A model generated the notes under the pieces. It ran no database searches and was not told where the DNA came from. It worked only from the letters and a program-made list of their open reading frames with translations. DNA of 30,895 nucleotides from CAYMSF01 sp964542255 (lineage in GTDB: Bacteria > Verrucomicrobiota > Lentisphaeria > Victivallales > Victivallaceae), in NCBI GenBank assembly GCA_964542255.1, contig CAZITV010000015.1:1-30895 (forward strand), in the 5' to 3' direction. A program made the position numbers and the translations under genes. Below are positions 1-7,055 of this stretch, one piece after another. The first letter of the stretch is position 1. Each line of letters starts with the position of its first letter.

Positions 1-2
1 AT

Positions 3-68
3 TTTACTTTTATCAATAAGGTCAAACAACGTTGGCAAAAAGAGTTTATGCTTACTGCCAACAGATAA
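3..68 (+). CDS. Possible C-terminal tail of an upstream gene (partial)
   Basis: The frame starting at base 3 is open from the window edge to a TAA at 66-68. It reads as a basic/aromatic tail ending in VKQRWQKEFMLTANR. The composition looks protein-like, and the stop lies just before the inverted-repeat element that begins at about 70, as expected if that element sits directly behind a gene. Only 21 residues are visible, so no family can be named and chance is a real alternative. It would converge with the hydrogenase operon. Confidence 0.3.
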   Translation, partial: FTFINKVKQRWQKEFMLTANR

Positions 69-69
69 T

Positions 70-235
70 ATTTATACCAATTCGCAATCATTGATTGACA
101 CCCGATTGTTATTTGACATCGATTATTGCCATAAATCCCCGCGCGATATTTATATCGCCCTGCGGTTTATAACCAAAATCTATCGCGAAATTCCTAATCG
201 TCATTGTCAATGACTGATTGCAAATTGGTATTAAT
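70..235. mobile_element. MITE-like element with 26-bp imperfect terminal inverted repeats
   Basis: The left arm (75-100) begins TACCAATTCGCAATCA. The reverse complement of the right arm (205-230) begins TACCAATTTGCAATCA. The two 26-base arms match at 23 positions, and four of the next five outward bases also match. The roughly 100-base core has no convincing gene. Size, terminal inverted repeats and lack of coding capacity fit a non-autonomous miniature transposable element or a long-hairpin intergenic repeat. I cannot see a clear target-site duplication, and no transposase is present in the window. Confidence 0.5.
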
Positions 236-340
236 TTCATCTTGCGTAACGCTGTTGCGCTTGATTTCGCTTAAAATCGTCAAAATCTTCAAAAAATCCT
301 GCAAAACATCAATTCAAAATAGTTTTGCAATTACCTCAAT
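231..340. repeat. Dispersed repeat, copy A
   Basis: This stretch aligns colinearly and in the same orientation with 6771-6870. Shared blocks include TTCATCTTGCG, AAAATC, TTTCAAAATAGTTTT (ATTCAAAATAGTTTT here) and ATTACCTC. By eye roughly four bases in five match, with one gap of about 7-8 bases. It abuts the right arm of the MITE-like element and lies directly behind the hydA stop codon. No protein reading is preserved between the copies. Confidence 0.6.
291..329 (-). terminator. Candidate terminator of the hydrogenase operon
   Basis: Read on the minus strand, just behind the hydA stop, an 8-bp stem (322-329 TGCAAAAC pairing with 300-307) with a 14-base loop is followed after three bases by six T (296-291). 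The position 13 bases after the stop is right for an intrinsic terminator, but the stem is AT-rich and the loop long. The hairpin is not kept in repeat copy B, so it is not what defines that repeat. Confidence 0.4.
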
Positions 341-341
341 A

Positions 342-2117
342 TTAAATTCTTTCCTTGGGATGATAATGAGTATGCAGTAACTGATGTGATTTTTCCCCGA
401 GTGGTTTTTTAAAAAATTCTTTATAAATTTTAATTATATCAGGATTTTCGTGAGATTTACGTAATTTTTTACCTTCATCCTCGCGGTACAACGCCTGAAT
501 TCTTGCCTGTCTTACTTCGTCGGTTGTGAATCGCGGTTGGCCACCGCCGCCGATGCAGCCACCTGGACAACACATCACTTCGATAAAATGGTACGAAACT
601 TCTTTGTTCTTTATCGCTTCGATTAATTTTTTAGCATTTGCAAGTCCATGTGCAACGGCAACTTTTAGTTCTACTCCTTTTAAAAATGACCATTGCGGCA
701 CAGTCTGAGTAATTTTAATGGAGGCCTCTTTAATGCCTTCAAGCCCTGCGATCGGGGTAACATGCAGTTTGTCAAATGGGAACGGTGTGCCGGTAACAAG
801 TTCGTAAGCTGTGCGCAGCGCAGCCTCCATTACTCCGCCGGTATTGCCAAATATATCAGCAGCGCCTGAAGATAAACCTATCGGCGAATCCATCACGCTG
901 TTCTCCAGTGAATCGAAATCTAAACCGGCCTGTTTAATCATTTTGCCCAATTCACGCGTAGTTAAAACTATATCGACATCTCTAATGCCATGATAGTGCA
1001 TTTCAGGACGCTGTGCCTCATATTTTTTTGCGGTACAGGGCATTACTGAAACAACAACAATATCCTCAGGATTTTTACCGATTTTTTGCGCGTAATAGCT
1101 TTTTGCGATAGCGCCAAACATCTGTTGCGGCGATTTGCATGTAGAAATATTTGGAATAATTTCCGGGAAAAATGCTTCGGCGTAATTAATCCAGCCTGGC
1201 GAGCAGCTGGTAAACATTGGCAATGCAACATTTTTATCTTTTTTTACCAACGCTTGCTTTAAACGTTCTAAAAGTTCTGTGCTTTCTTCGATAATAGTTA
1301 AATCAGCGGCGAAATTTGTATCGAAAACTGCGTCAAAACCTAACTTTTTCAGTGCTGTAATCATTTTTCCGGTTACTAATGTGCCTGGAGGATAACCAAA
1401 ATATTCACCGAGTGCTGCTCTGATTGCCGGTGCGGTTTCGACGATAACAAATTGTTTTTTTGATTCCAGCACCCGCCAAACATCATCAGTATTATCTTTT
1501 TCGCTAATCGCTCCAACAGGGCAAATTGCCGAACATTGCCCGCATTGAACACAGGTTACTGAGTCTAAACCAGCGCAAAATGCTGGCCCAATGTATGATT
1601 TAAAGCCTCTGCCTTGCGGGGAAATTGAGCCTACCCCTTGTATTTGACCACAAACAGTAACACAACGGCGGCATAAAATGCATTTTGATGAATCTCTGAC
1701 TAGGCCTGGCGTGGTGCAGTCAACCATTTTTTTGGTTTTTTCTCCAGTAAAATGAATTTGTTTAACACCCAGTTCGTTTGCAATGCGCTGCAGTTCGCAA
1801 TCACTGCCGCGGTCACATGTTTGGCATTCACCCTGGTGTTCTGAAAGCAATAATTCCACTACAGATCTTCTGGCATTCCTTGCCATAATAGAATTAGTAG
1901 TGATTTTCATCCCCTCAGAAATTGGCATAGTGCAGGAGGCGACTGGATCTTTATACCCTTCAACTTCAACAAGGCATACGCGGCACGAACCGGTCGGAAG
2001 CGTACCTTGCAGGTAACATAATGTTGGAATTTTGATATTTATACTTTGAGCCGCCTTAAGAATGGTTACACCATCGGCAACGTTTACCGGAATATTATTA
2101 ATTGTAGCTTTGGGCAT
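342..2117 (-). CDS. hydA: [FeFe]-hydrogenase catalytic subunit of a trimeric NAD(P)-linked enzyme
   Basis: Catalytic subunit reducing protons or oxidising H2 in the cytoplasm. I chose the ATG at 2117 (591 aa): it starts a NuoG-like ferredoxin fold, has AGGACT upstream, and lies 16 bases behind the hydB stop; an upstream in-frame start would run far into hydB. Domains: [2Fe-2S] with C34, C45, C48, C62; a His-Cys3 cluster (H94, C98, C101, C107); two [4Fe-4S] clusters in CILCRRCVTVC (146-156) and CVQCGQCSAIC (189-199); then the H-cluster domain with L1 TSCSPGW (303-309), L2 MPCTAKKYE (359-367) and L3 EVMCCPGGCIGGGG (513-526). This layout matches HydA/HndD of multimeric NAD-linked hydrogenases. 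L1 has Ser where the canonical motif TSCCPGW has its second Cys. The hydE, hydF and hydG maturases are not in the window. The C-terminus is His-rich (HTHYH). Confidence 0.95.
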   Translation of the reverse strand: MPKATINNIPVNVADGVTILKAAQSINIKIPTLCYLQGTLPTGSCRVCLVEVEGYKDPVASCTMPISEGMKITTNSIMARNARRSVVELLLSEHQGECQTCDRGSDCELQRIANELGVKQIHFTGEKTKKMVDCTTPGLVRDSSKCILCRRCVTVCGQIQGVGSISPQGRGFKSYIGPAFCAGLDSVTCVQCGQCSAICPVGAISEKDNTDDVWRVLESKKQFVIVETAPAIRAALGEYFGYPPGTLVTGKMITALKKLGFDAVFDTNFAADLTIIEESTELLERLKQALVKKDKNVALPMFTSCSPGWINYAEAFFPEIIPNISTCKSPQQMFGAIAKSYYAQKIGKNPEDIVVVSVMPCTAKKYEAQRPEMHYHGIRDVDIVLTTRELGKMIKQAGLDFDSLENSVMDSPIGLSSGAADIFGNTGGVMEAALRTAYELVTGTPFPFDKLHVTPIAGLEGIKEASIKITQTVPQWSFLKGVELKVAVAHGLANAKKLIEAIKNKEVSYHFIEVMCCPGGCIGGGGQPRFTTDEVRQARIQALYREDEGKKLRKSHENPDIIKIYKEFFKKPLGEKSHQLLHTHYHPKERI

Positions 2118-2133
2118 GATATTAAGTCCTATA

Positions 2134-5100
2134 TTATTTATGTTCAGGTTGCTTGCCGTAATCACAACGCAGGCAGCGTTTGGCCTGACGTATGGCCGCC
2201 GCTTCACTCCAGGCTTGTTCAACTTCATCAAAATTGTTCCTGCGTCGGTCCACAGCAATTAACGGTTGCCTTTCGCGCGGATATGGTACCGGTGCCGCAT
2301 CAGGGTCAAAATAGGTGTCTGGAGATTTATCTTGACGCCAGAAAGCTTCTTGTTTGCCGGATAACTGTGCCGCCATAGCTACTGCAGCCCTTTCTCCAGC
2401 AGCGACAGCTTCAATTACCGACCAAGGTCCCGTCGCCACATCGCCGCCGGCGAATAACCAATCAACCGAAGTTTTTCCAGTGAGGTGATCGATTTTGATA
2501 TAATTATCCGGCGTTAGCATTATCTCTATATCTTTTGCGATACTTGTGACGCTGGATGCCTGACTGATCGCGGCGATTACCTGATCTGCAGCAAGTACAA
2601 AATCGCCATCCCCGGAGTCATCGGCGCGGCGTCTTCCGGTTCGGTCAAAATCACCTAGCCGCATTTTTCTGCATTTGACGCTGGTTACTTTGTTGTTTTT
2701 GCTGATAATTTCAATTGGTGCAGTAAGCATCATTAATTTTATGCCTTCGAATTCTGCCTCTTCAATTTCCTCCTCATATGCCGGCATCTGTTCACGGGTT
2801 CTCCGATAGATGAGTGTAACATCTTTTGCCCCAAGGCGCAGCGCAGTGCGCGCCGCATCAACCGCAGCATTGCCGCCACCAATAACGACTACATTACGGC
2901 CAACAGGAGCTGAGCCACGAATATTATATTGACGCAAAAAGTCAAGCGCCTGAGTCACACCACCACTATTTTCTCCAGGCAGATTTAATTTTAAACTGAC
3001 CGGTGCACCAGTCGCAAAATAGACCGTTTCGACTCCATCGCTTCGCAGCTGTGATATGGTAAAATCGGTGCCGAGACTTTGTCCGGTGATAATTTCAACA
3101 CCAAGCTGCTCGATCATGCGCACCTCACGGGCAAGAATTTCACGCGGCAGACGATATGCGGGAATGGCTTGAGTGAGCATTCCGCCGGGACGCTGTTCAC
3201 GTTCGTAAATCACCGGTTTATAACCCATTCGCGCTAGAAAATAGGCGCAGGATAAGCCCGAGGGACCTGCACCGATAATCGCGATTTTGCGTTTAGCATT
3301 TTTATCATTTTCACGCACTTCAGGGATTTGAATAGTAATTTCCTGGTCAACCATAAAGCGCTTAATGCCGCGTATTGATAATGGTTCATCAAGCATTGCT
3401 CTGCGGCAACGGCTTTCGCATGTATGATAGCACACCCTGGCGCATGCTGCCGCAAATGGATTGCGTTCCCGGTGTAGTTTCAGCGCTTCAGCATAGCGTT
3501 TTTCTGCGACTAGTGAGACGAATCCGGGTACATCGACTTCTGCCGGACAGCCGCTTTGACATGGCGCACGTACCAGTGCCGCACAAACTCCTACAGTACA
3601 TTTTTTTTCTTTTATATGAGTTTCATATTCGTCTCTAAAATAACGTATCGTTGCTAAAATCGGATTTGGCGCTGTTTTACATAATCCGCACAATGCTGTC
3701 TTCTTGACGATTTCACCCAATTCAATTAAATGTTCGATATCGCCTTCGCAGCCTTGACCTGAACAAATGCGTTCAAGTATTTCCAGCAGACGTTTGGTGC
3801 CAATTCTGCCTGGGGCACATTTGCCGCAAGCTTCATCCTGTGTGAACTCCAGGAAAAATCTGGCAACATCAACCATGCAGGCACTGTCATCCATAACTAC
3901 CAAACCACCTGAACCCATAATGGCACCGAGTTCGGTGAGCGACTCATAGTCCACAGGGACGTTTAAATGCTGTTTGGGAATGCAGCCACCTGATGGTCCG
4001 CCAATTTGCGCTGCCTTATATTCTTTGCCGTTTGGAATACCACCACCAATATCATAGATAATCTCTCCCAGGCAGATACCAATAGGCACTTCAATTAATC
4101 CAATATTGTTCAAATTGCCGGTAAGTGCGAAAATTTTTGTCCCAGGCGATTTTTCAGTACCAAGCTCCCGGAATTTTTTTGCCCCATCACGCAGGATTAA
4201 AGCGATATTTCCAAAGGTCTCGACGTTATTAAGTACCGTTGGTTTATCCCAAAGTCCCTTGCGGGTAGGGAAGGGGGGGCGGGCAGTAGGTTCACCGCGT
4301 TTACCTTCGATGGAATGCAGCAGCGCAGTCTCTTCACCGCAAACAAACGCGCCGGAACCTTGAGCAATAATTATATCAAAATTGAACCCAGTGCTGAGGA
4401 TGTTTTTGCCTAACAGTCCGTACTGGCGGCAAGCGTCAATGGCAACCTGCAAGCGGCGCAGCGCAAGCGGATATTCCGCACGGCAGTAAATGTATCCGGT
4501 GTCGGCTCCAATAGCGCGTGCTCCGATCATCATTCCTTCTAATACCGCATGCGGATCCGACTCTATTAAGCTGCGGTCCATAAACGCGCCAGGATCACCT
4601 TCATCAGCGTTGCATACAATATATTTTTGGTCACTTTTTTCCAGTTGGCACAATTCCCACTTTAGTCCGGTTGGAAAGCCCGCCCCGCCGCGTCCGCGTA
4701 AACCGGATGCCTTTATTTCAGAGATGATGCTTTCCGGTGTCATTACGGTTAACGCTTTGGCTATGGTCAAGTAACCTTCGCGGCCGATATACTCATCAAT
4801 GCTTTCTGCCGCGATTTTGCCTTTATTGCGTAACACTTTCAATTTTTGCCGTGCAAAAAATGGAATATCCTGATAAAATGGGATAATTTTTTTAGATAAA
4901 GTATCAAAATAGAGCAGTCTTTCAACCGGTTTGCCGTTGATAATATGACTTTCAATAATTTCTGCGGCATCTGCCGGTGTAACTTTTTGATAAAAATATC
5001 CGCCGGGATAGATTACCATAATTGGTCCTGCGGCGCAGAAACCGTTGCAGCCTGATTCAATAACTGCCGCACGATCACGTTTGAATGAATGTTTGCCGCC

Positions 5101-5352
5101 AATGCACTTCTCAGTAATGGCTACTTGTTTGCAGAGTCCGTGTTTCTTGATTTCTGCATCAAGCGCTTCTTTTAATTTGTCTGCACCTGATGCAATGCAA
5201 CTGGTGCCCATACACAGCATTATGTCGTAAATGTTGTTGGGATTGGTGATGGTGCCGCGTGGCTCACGCAATGACATCTTTGCTGCCATTAGTGATTTGA
5301 TTGCGGCAATATCAGCTAGACAAGTAATTTTTTTGGCTGGTTTAGTTTTCAT
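2134..5352 (-). CDS. hydB: Hydrogenase flavoprotein subunit: NuoF/HydB-like protein fused to a GltD/NfnB-like oxidoreductase
   Basis: 1072 aa, two flavoproteins in one chain. Residues 45-110 are a thioredoxin-like [2Fe-2S] domain (C47, C52, C102, C106). Residues 190-500 are the NuoF-type FMN/NADH domain, with GLRGRGGAGFPTGLKW (217-232) and CNADEGDPGAF. The cluster segment ACGKCAPGRIG (508-518) has Gly515 where the third Cys is expected, while CGLC (555-558) has an extra Cys. KKCTVGVC (583-590) looks like the start of the usual HydB ferredoxin tail, but the chain then turns into a GltD-like half: cysteines 598, 602, 637, 641, 645, 649; FAD site IIGAGPSGLSCAYFLARMG (692-710); NADPH-type site VVIGGGNAAVDAAR with YRR (849-851); FAD-closing AGGDVATGP (968-976). 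The start overlaps the end of hydC by 11 bases. Role: hydride exchange with NAD(H) at the FMN and probably NADP(H) at the GltD half; the second part is inference from family. Confidence 0.93.
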   Translation of the reverse strand: MKTKPAKKITCLADIAAIKSLMAAKMSLREPRGTITNPNNIYDIMLCMGTSCIASGADKLKEALDAEIKKHGLCKQVAITEKCIGGKHSFKRDRAAVIESGCNGFCAAGPIMVIYPGGYFYQKVTPADAAEIIESHIINGKPVERLLYFDTLSKKIIPFYQDIPFFARQKLKVLRNKGKIAAESIDEYIGREGYLTIAKALTVMTPESIISEIKASGLRGRGGAGFPTGLKWELCQLEKSDQKYIVCNADEGDPGAFMDRSLIESDPHAVLEGMMIGARAIGADTGYIYCRAEYPLALRRLQVAIDACRQYGLLGKNILSTGFNFDIIIAQGSGAFVCGEETALLHSIEGKRGEPTARPPFPTRKGLWDKPTVLNNVETFGNIALILRDGAKKFRELGTEKSPGTKIFALTGNLNNIGLIEVPIGICLGEIIYDIGGGIPNGKEYKAAQIGGPSGGCIPKQHLNVPVDYESLTELGAIMGSGGLVVMDDSACMVDVARFFLEFTQDEACGKCAPGRIGTKRLLEILERICSGQGCEGDIEHLIELGEIVKKTALCGLCKTAPNPILATIRYFRDEYETHIKEKKCTVGVCAALVRAPCQSGCPAEVDVPGFVSLVAEKRYAEALKLHRERNPFAAACARVCYHTCESRCRRAMLDEPLSIRGIKRFMVDQEITIQIPEVRENDKNAKRKIAIIGAGPSGLSCAYFLARMGYKPVIYEREQRPGGMLTQAIPAYRLPREILAREVRMIEQLGVEIITGQSLGTDFTISQLRSDGVETVYFATGAPVSLKLNLPGENSGGVTQALDFLRQYNIRGSAPVGRNVVVIGGGNAAVDAARTALRLGAKDVTLIYRRTREQMPAYEEEIEEAEFEGIKLMMLTAPIEIISKNNKVTSVKCRKMRLGDFDRTGRRRADDSGDGDFVLAADQVIAAISQASSVTSIAKDIEIMLTPDNYIKIDHLTGKTSVDWLFAGGDVATGPWSVIEAVAAGERAAVAMAAQLSGKQEAFWRQDKSPDTYFDPDAAPVPYPRERQPLIAVDRRRNNFDEVEQAWSEAAAIRQAKRCLRCDYGKQPEHK

Positions 5353-5866
5353 TGATTGGCTCTCCCTTGTAAGCTGAAAGTATTTCGGCTATTTTTGCTG
5401 TTTTTACCCTGCTGTGAACTTCATCATTGATTAAAATTACTGGAGCCAAACCGCATGAGCCAAAACAGCGGCCAACATCAAGGGAAAACAGCCGGTCCTC
5501 GGTAGTGCCGCCAACATCAATGTTTAATTCTTTTTTTACAGTATCAAGAATCTCCTTGCCACCTCTGACATAGCATGCTGTTCCTAGGCATACCCTGATC
5601 AAATATTTCCCTCTCGGCACTGTCGAAAAGAATGAATAAAAACTTACCACTCCCGCGACCTCACTATATGATTTATTGAATTTGGCGCTAATATGTTTCA
5701 AAACCTCCGGCGGCAAATAGCTGAACAATCCTTGGGCATACTGTAACGCGGGGATTAAACCGCCGGGTTTCGCACAATATTCCGGCAATGCCGCGTCAAG
5801 GCGCTTAAACAACTCCTCATTGGAAGTTTCACCACAACATTTACATTTTTTGTTACACTTTGTCAT
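5342..5866 (-). CDS. hydC: Hydrogenase NuoE/HydC-like [2Fe-2S] subunit
   Basis: 174 aa thioredoxin-like ferredoxin subunit, which in trimeric hydrogenases sits beside the HydB flavoprotein and relays electrons. Ligands are C93 and C98 (CLGTAC) and C134 and C138 (CFGSC), the usual C-x4-C ... C-x3-C pattern. The N-terminal helical part (residues 14-80) matches the NuoE fold. Before it is a short Cys/Lys-rich head, MTKCNKKCKCCGE, with four Cys in eight residues, which is not part of the core family. The ATG at 5866 has AGGAG seven bases upstream. It is the first gene of the operon and overlaps hydB by 11 bases, so the two are probably translationally coupled. Family assignment is firm. Confidence 0.93.
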   Translation of the reverse strand: MTKCNKKCKCCGETSNEELFKRLDAALPEYCAKPGGLIPALQYAQGLFSYLPPEVLKHISAKFNKSYSEVAGVVSFYSFFSTVPRGKYLIRVCLGTACYVRGGKEILDTVKKELNIDVGGTTEDRLFSLDVGRCFGSCGLAPVILINDEVHSRVKTAKIAEILSAYKGEPINEN

Positions 5867-6030
5867 CTAAATCTCCTAGAACTAATTCTGCAGGTTGTAT
5901 TTTAAAAACATTAATTAGCTGTACGTTATGGCGCATTTATTGCTGGTATAGCTTAGAGAACGGCTTAATTAGTCAAATGAGGAGCCATTCGCACATTGTT
6001 TTTCAGGCCATGCTTTTACCGCTTGCAGCC

Positions 6031-6081
6031 AGAGCAATAAAACTGTAAAATTATATTAGAGCAAAACTATAAAATTATATA
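6031..6081. repeat. Two-copy imperfect tandem repeat of about 25 bases
   Basis: Unit one (6031-6057) begins AGAGCAATAAAACTGTAAAA; unit two (6058-6081) begins AGAGCAAAACTATAAAATTA. They differ by a three-base deletion and a couple of substitutions. It is AT-rich and sits in the hydC upstream region, so it is either a simple slippage duplication or a doubled protein-binding site. Confidence 0.55.
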
Positions 6082-6426
6082 AAAATGTAATATTGTACTA
6101 GGTTGATACTTGGTGGCAGTACGAAAATGACCATCAAACCTTTGCAACTCTGACGAATGACTTTATTCTTGCCGATTTATTGCATACTTTTTATGTATTT
6201 GCTATGCCGGCAATTCACAATATACTCAGTATGTCACAAAAATTGTTAAGTTTATTTTTTAACGACACTCAAGTTAATTTAAAGAATAGCAGAAGATACT
6301 TTAAAATGCAAAACAAAATAATATTTTTTTCTTGATATTTTTATATCAAAACAAATTCATGTTGATTTTTGCTGTTTGCTTTATAGCGGGACGCATCACG
6401 TTGTCTTGAGGTAGTATAAAATAATC

Positions 6427-6440
6427 TGTCATCGCTGACA
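6427..6440 (-). terminator. Weak candidate terminator behind tRNA-Asn
   Basis: On the minus strand, about 38 bases after the tRNA CCA end, TGTCA-GCGA-TGACA forms a 5-bp stem with a 4-base loop, followed by GATTATTTTATAC. The stem is short and the T-run interrupted, so this is only a possibility. Confidence 0.25.
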
Positions 6441-6478
6441 ACTAATAATTGATGGCAGATGCTGGAGATGGTAAAAAA

Positions 6479-6553
6479 TGGCTCCGACAGCTGGATTCGA
6501 ACCAGCGACCAAGTGGTTAACAGCCACCTACTCTACCGCTGAGCTATGTCGGA
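6479..6553 (-). tRNA. tRNA-Asn (anticodon GTT) with encoded CCA
   Basis: On the minus strand the acceptor TCCGACA pairs with TGTCGGA, followed by discriminator G and an encoded CCA (6481-6479). U8-A9 is followed by D-stem GCTC/GAGT (one G-U pair), anticodon stem GGTGG/CCACT with loop CTGTTAA (anticodon GTT at 6521-6519), a five-base variable loop, and T-arm GCTGG-TTCGAAT-CCAGC. All arms are intact and the length is 75 with CCA. It stands alone, with no neighbouring tRNA genes. Confidence 0.95.
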
Positions 6554-7055
6554 GCGTCATGAAAGTAAAAAAATATATCATTAAAGGTATAAAATACAAT
6601 GATCATTTTGGTATTTTTTTGAGATTTTTACATAAAAATTCAGATATGATATCGAAGAATTGTAGAATTATGAAAATCTGCGCGGCAATGGCTAAAAAGG
6701 TAATATTTATTATTAATGAGCTAATTTCAAAACTCTCGGATTTTTGCGTCTTTTTAGAGTTTTGGGCGACTTAAGTTCATCTTGCGCAAGGCTGCTAAGC
6801 TTGATCCTGCTCAAAATCAGCAAGAAATCTTGCAAAATATCATTTCAAAATAGTTTTCGATTACCTCTAATTGCAACGTATATTAAAATTTGAAACATGA
6901 TATTAAGAAAATTAGGAGTTTTTCCGATTATTTTTAGATAATTGATTTGAATGATTTTAAAATAGTGATTTATTCATATCGTAAATTTTCTCAAGTTATG
7001 TTTGGGGATTATCGTCTGAAATTAATATATGTTATAAATATCTGGAGAGCGAACG
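6554..7055. other. Intergenic region between tRNA-Asn and the decarboxylase
   Basis: About 500 AT-rich bases. It contains repeat copy B (6771-6870), an 8-bp inverted repeat AAAACTCT/AGAGTTTT (6729-6736 and 6756-6763) with no T-run behind it, and near the right end a -10-like GTTATAAAT (about 7030-7038) that could serve the decarboxylase. I see no credible gene; the plus-strand frame crossing the tRNA is a shadow. Confidence 0.45.
6771..6870. repeat. Dispersed repeat, copy B
   Basis: Second copy of the repeat seen at 231-340, same orientation, starting TTAAGTTCATCTTGCGCAAG and ending ATTACCTC. It is shorter by about 7-8 bases and has the perfect palindrome CTTGCGCAAG near its left end. Unlike copy A it is not flanked by the MITE-like inverted repeat, so the two elements are separate units. 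Confidence 0.6.

Larger units (their letters stand above)
5867..6478. other. Long AT-rich intergenic region upstream of hydC
   Basis: About 610 bases without a convincing gene on either strand. It must hold the promoter of the leftward hydCBA operon, but I cannot defend a specific -35/-10 pair; TTTAAAATAC (minus strand, around 5905-5914) is the best -10-like stretch. It also contains the tandem duplication at 6031-6081 and a weak hairpin behind the tRNA. A short plus-strand frame at 5860-6048 has no ribosome binding site or recognisable product. Confidence 0.5.

Noticed and set aside
1..213. A frame open on the plus strand from the left edge through the MITE-like element to a TGA at 211-213
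   Set aside because: It runs through the inverted-repeat arms and has no start in the window or recognisable content; chance opening of a repeat is more likely.
6729..6763. Inverted repeat AAAACTCT/AGAGTTTT as a terminator
   Set aside because: The loop is 19 bases, there is no T-run on either side, and no gene ends just before it.
6478..6774. A 98-codon plus-strand frame upstream of the decarboxylase
   Set aside because: Its first 25 codons are the antisense of tRNA-Asn, and the rest is AT-rich with no family resemblance.
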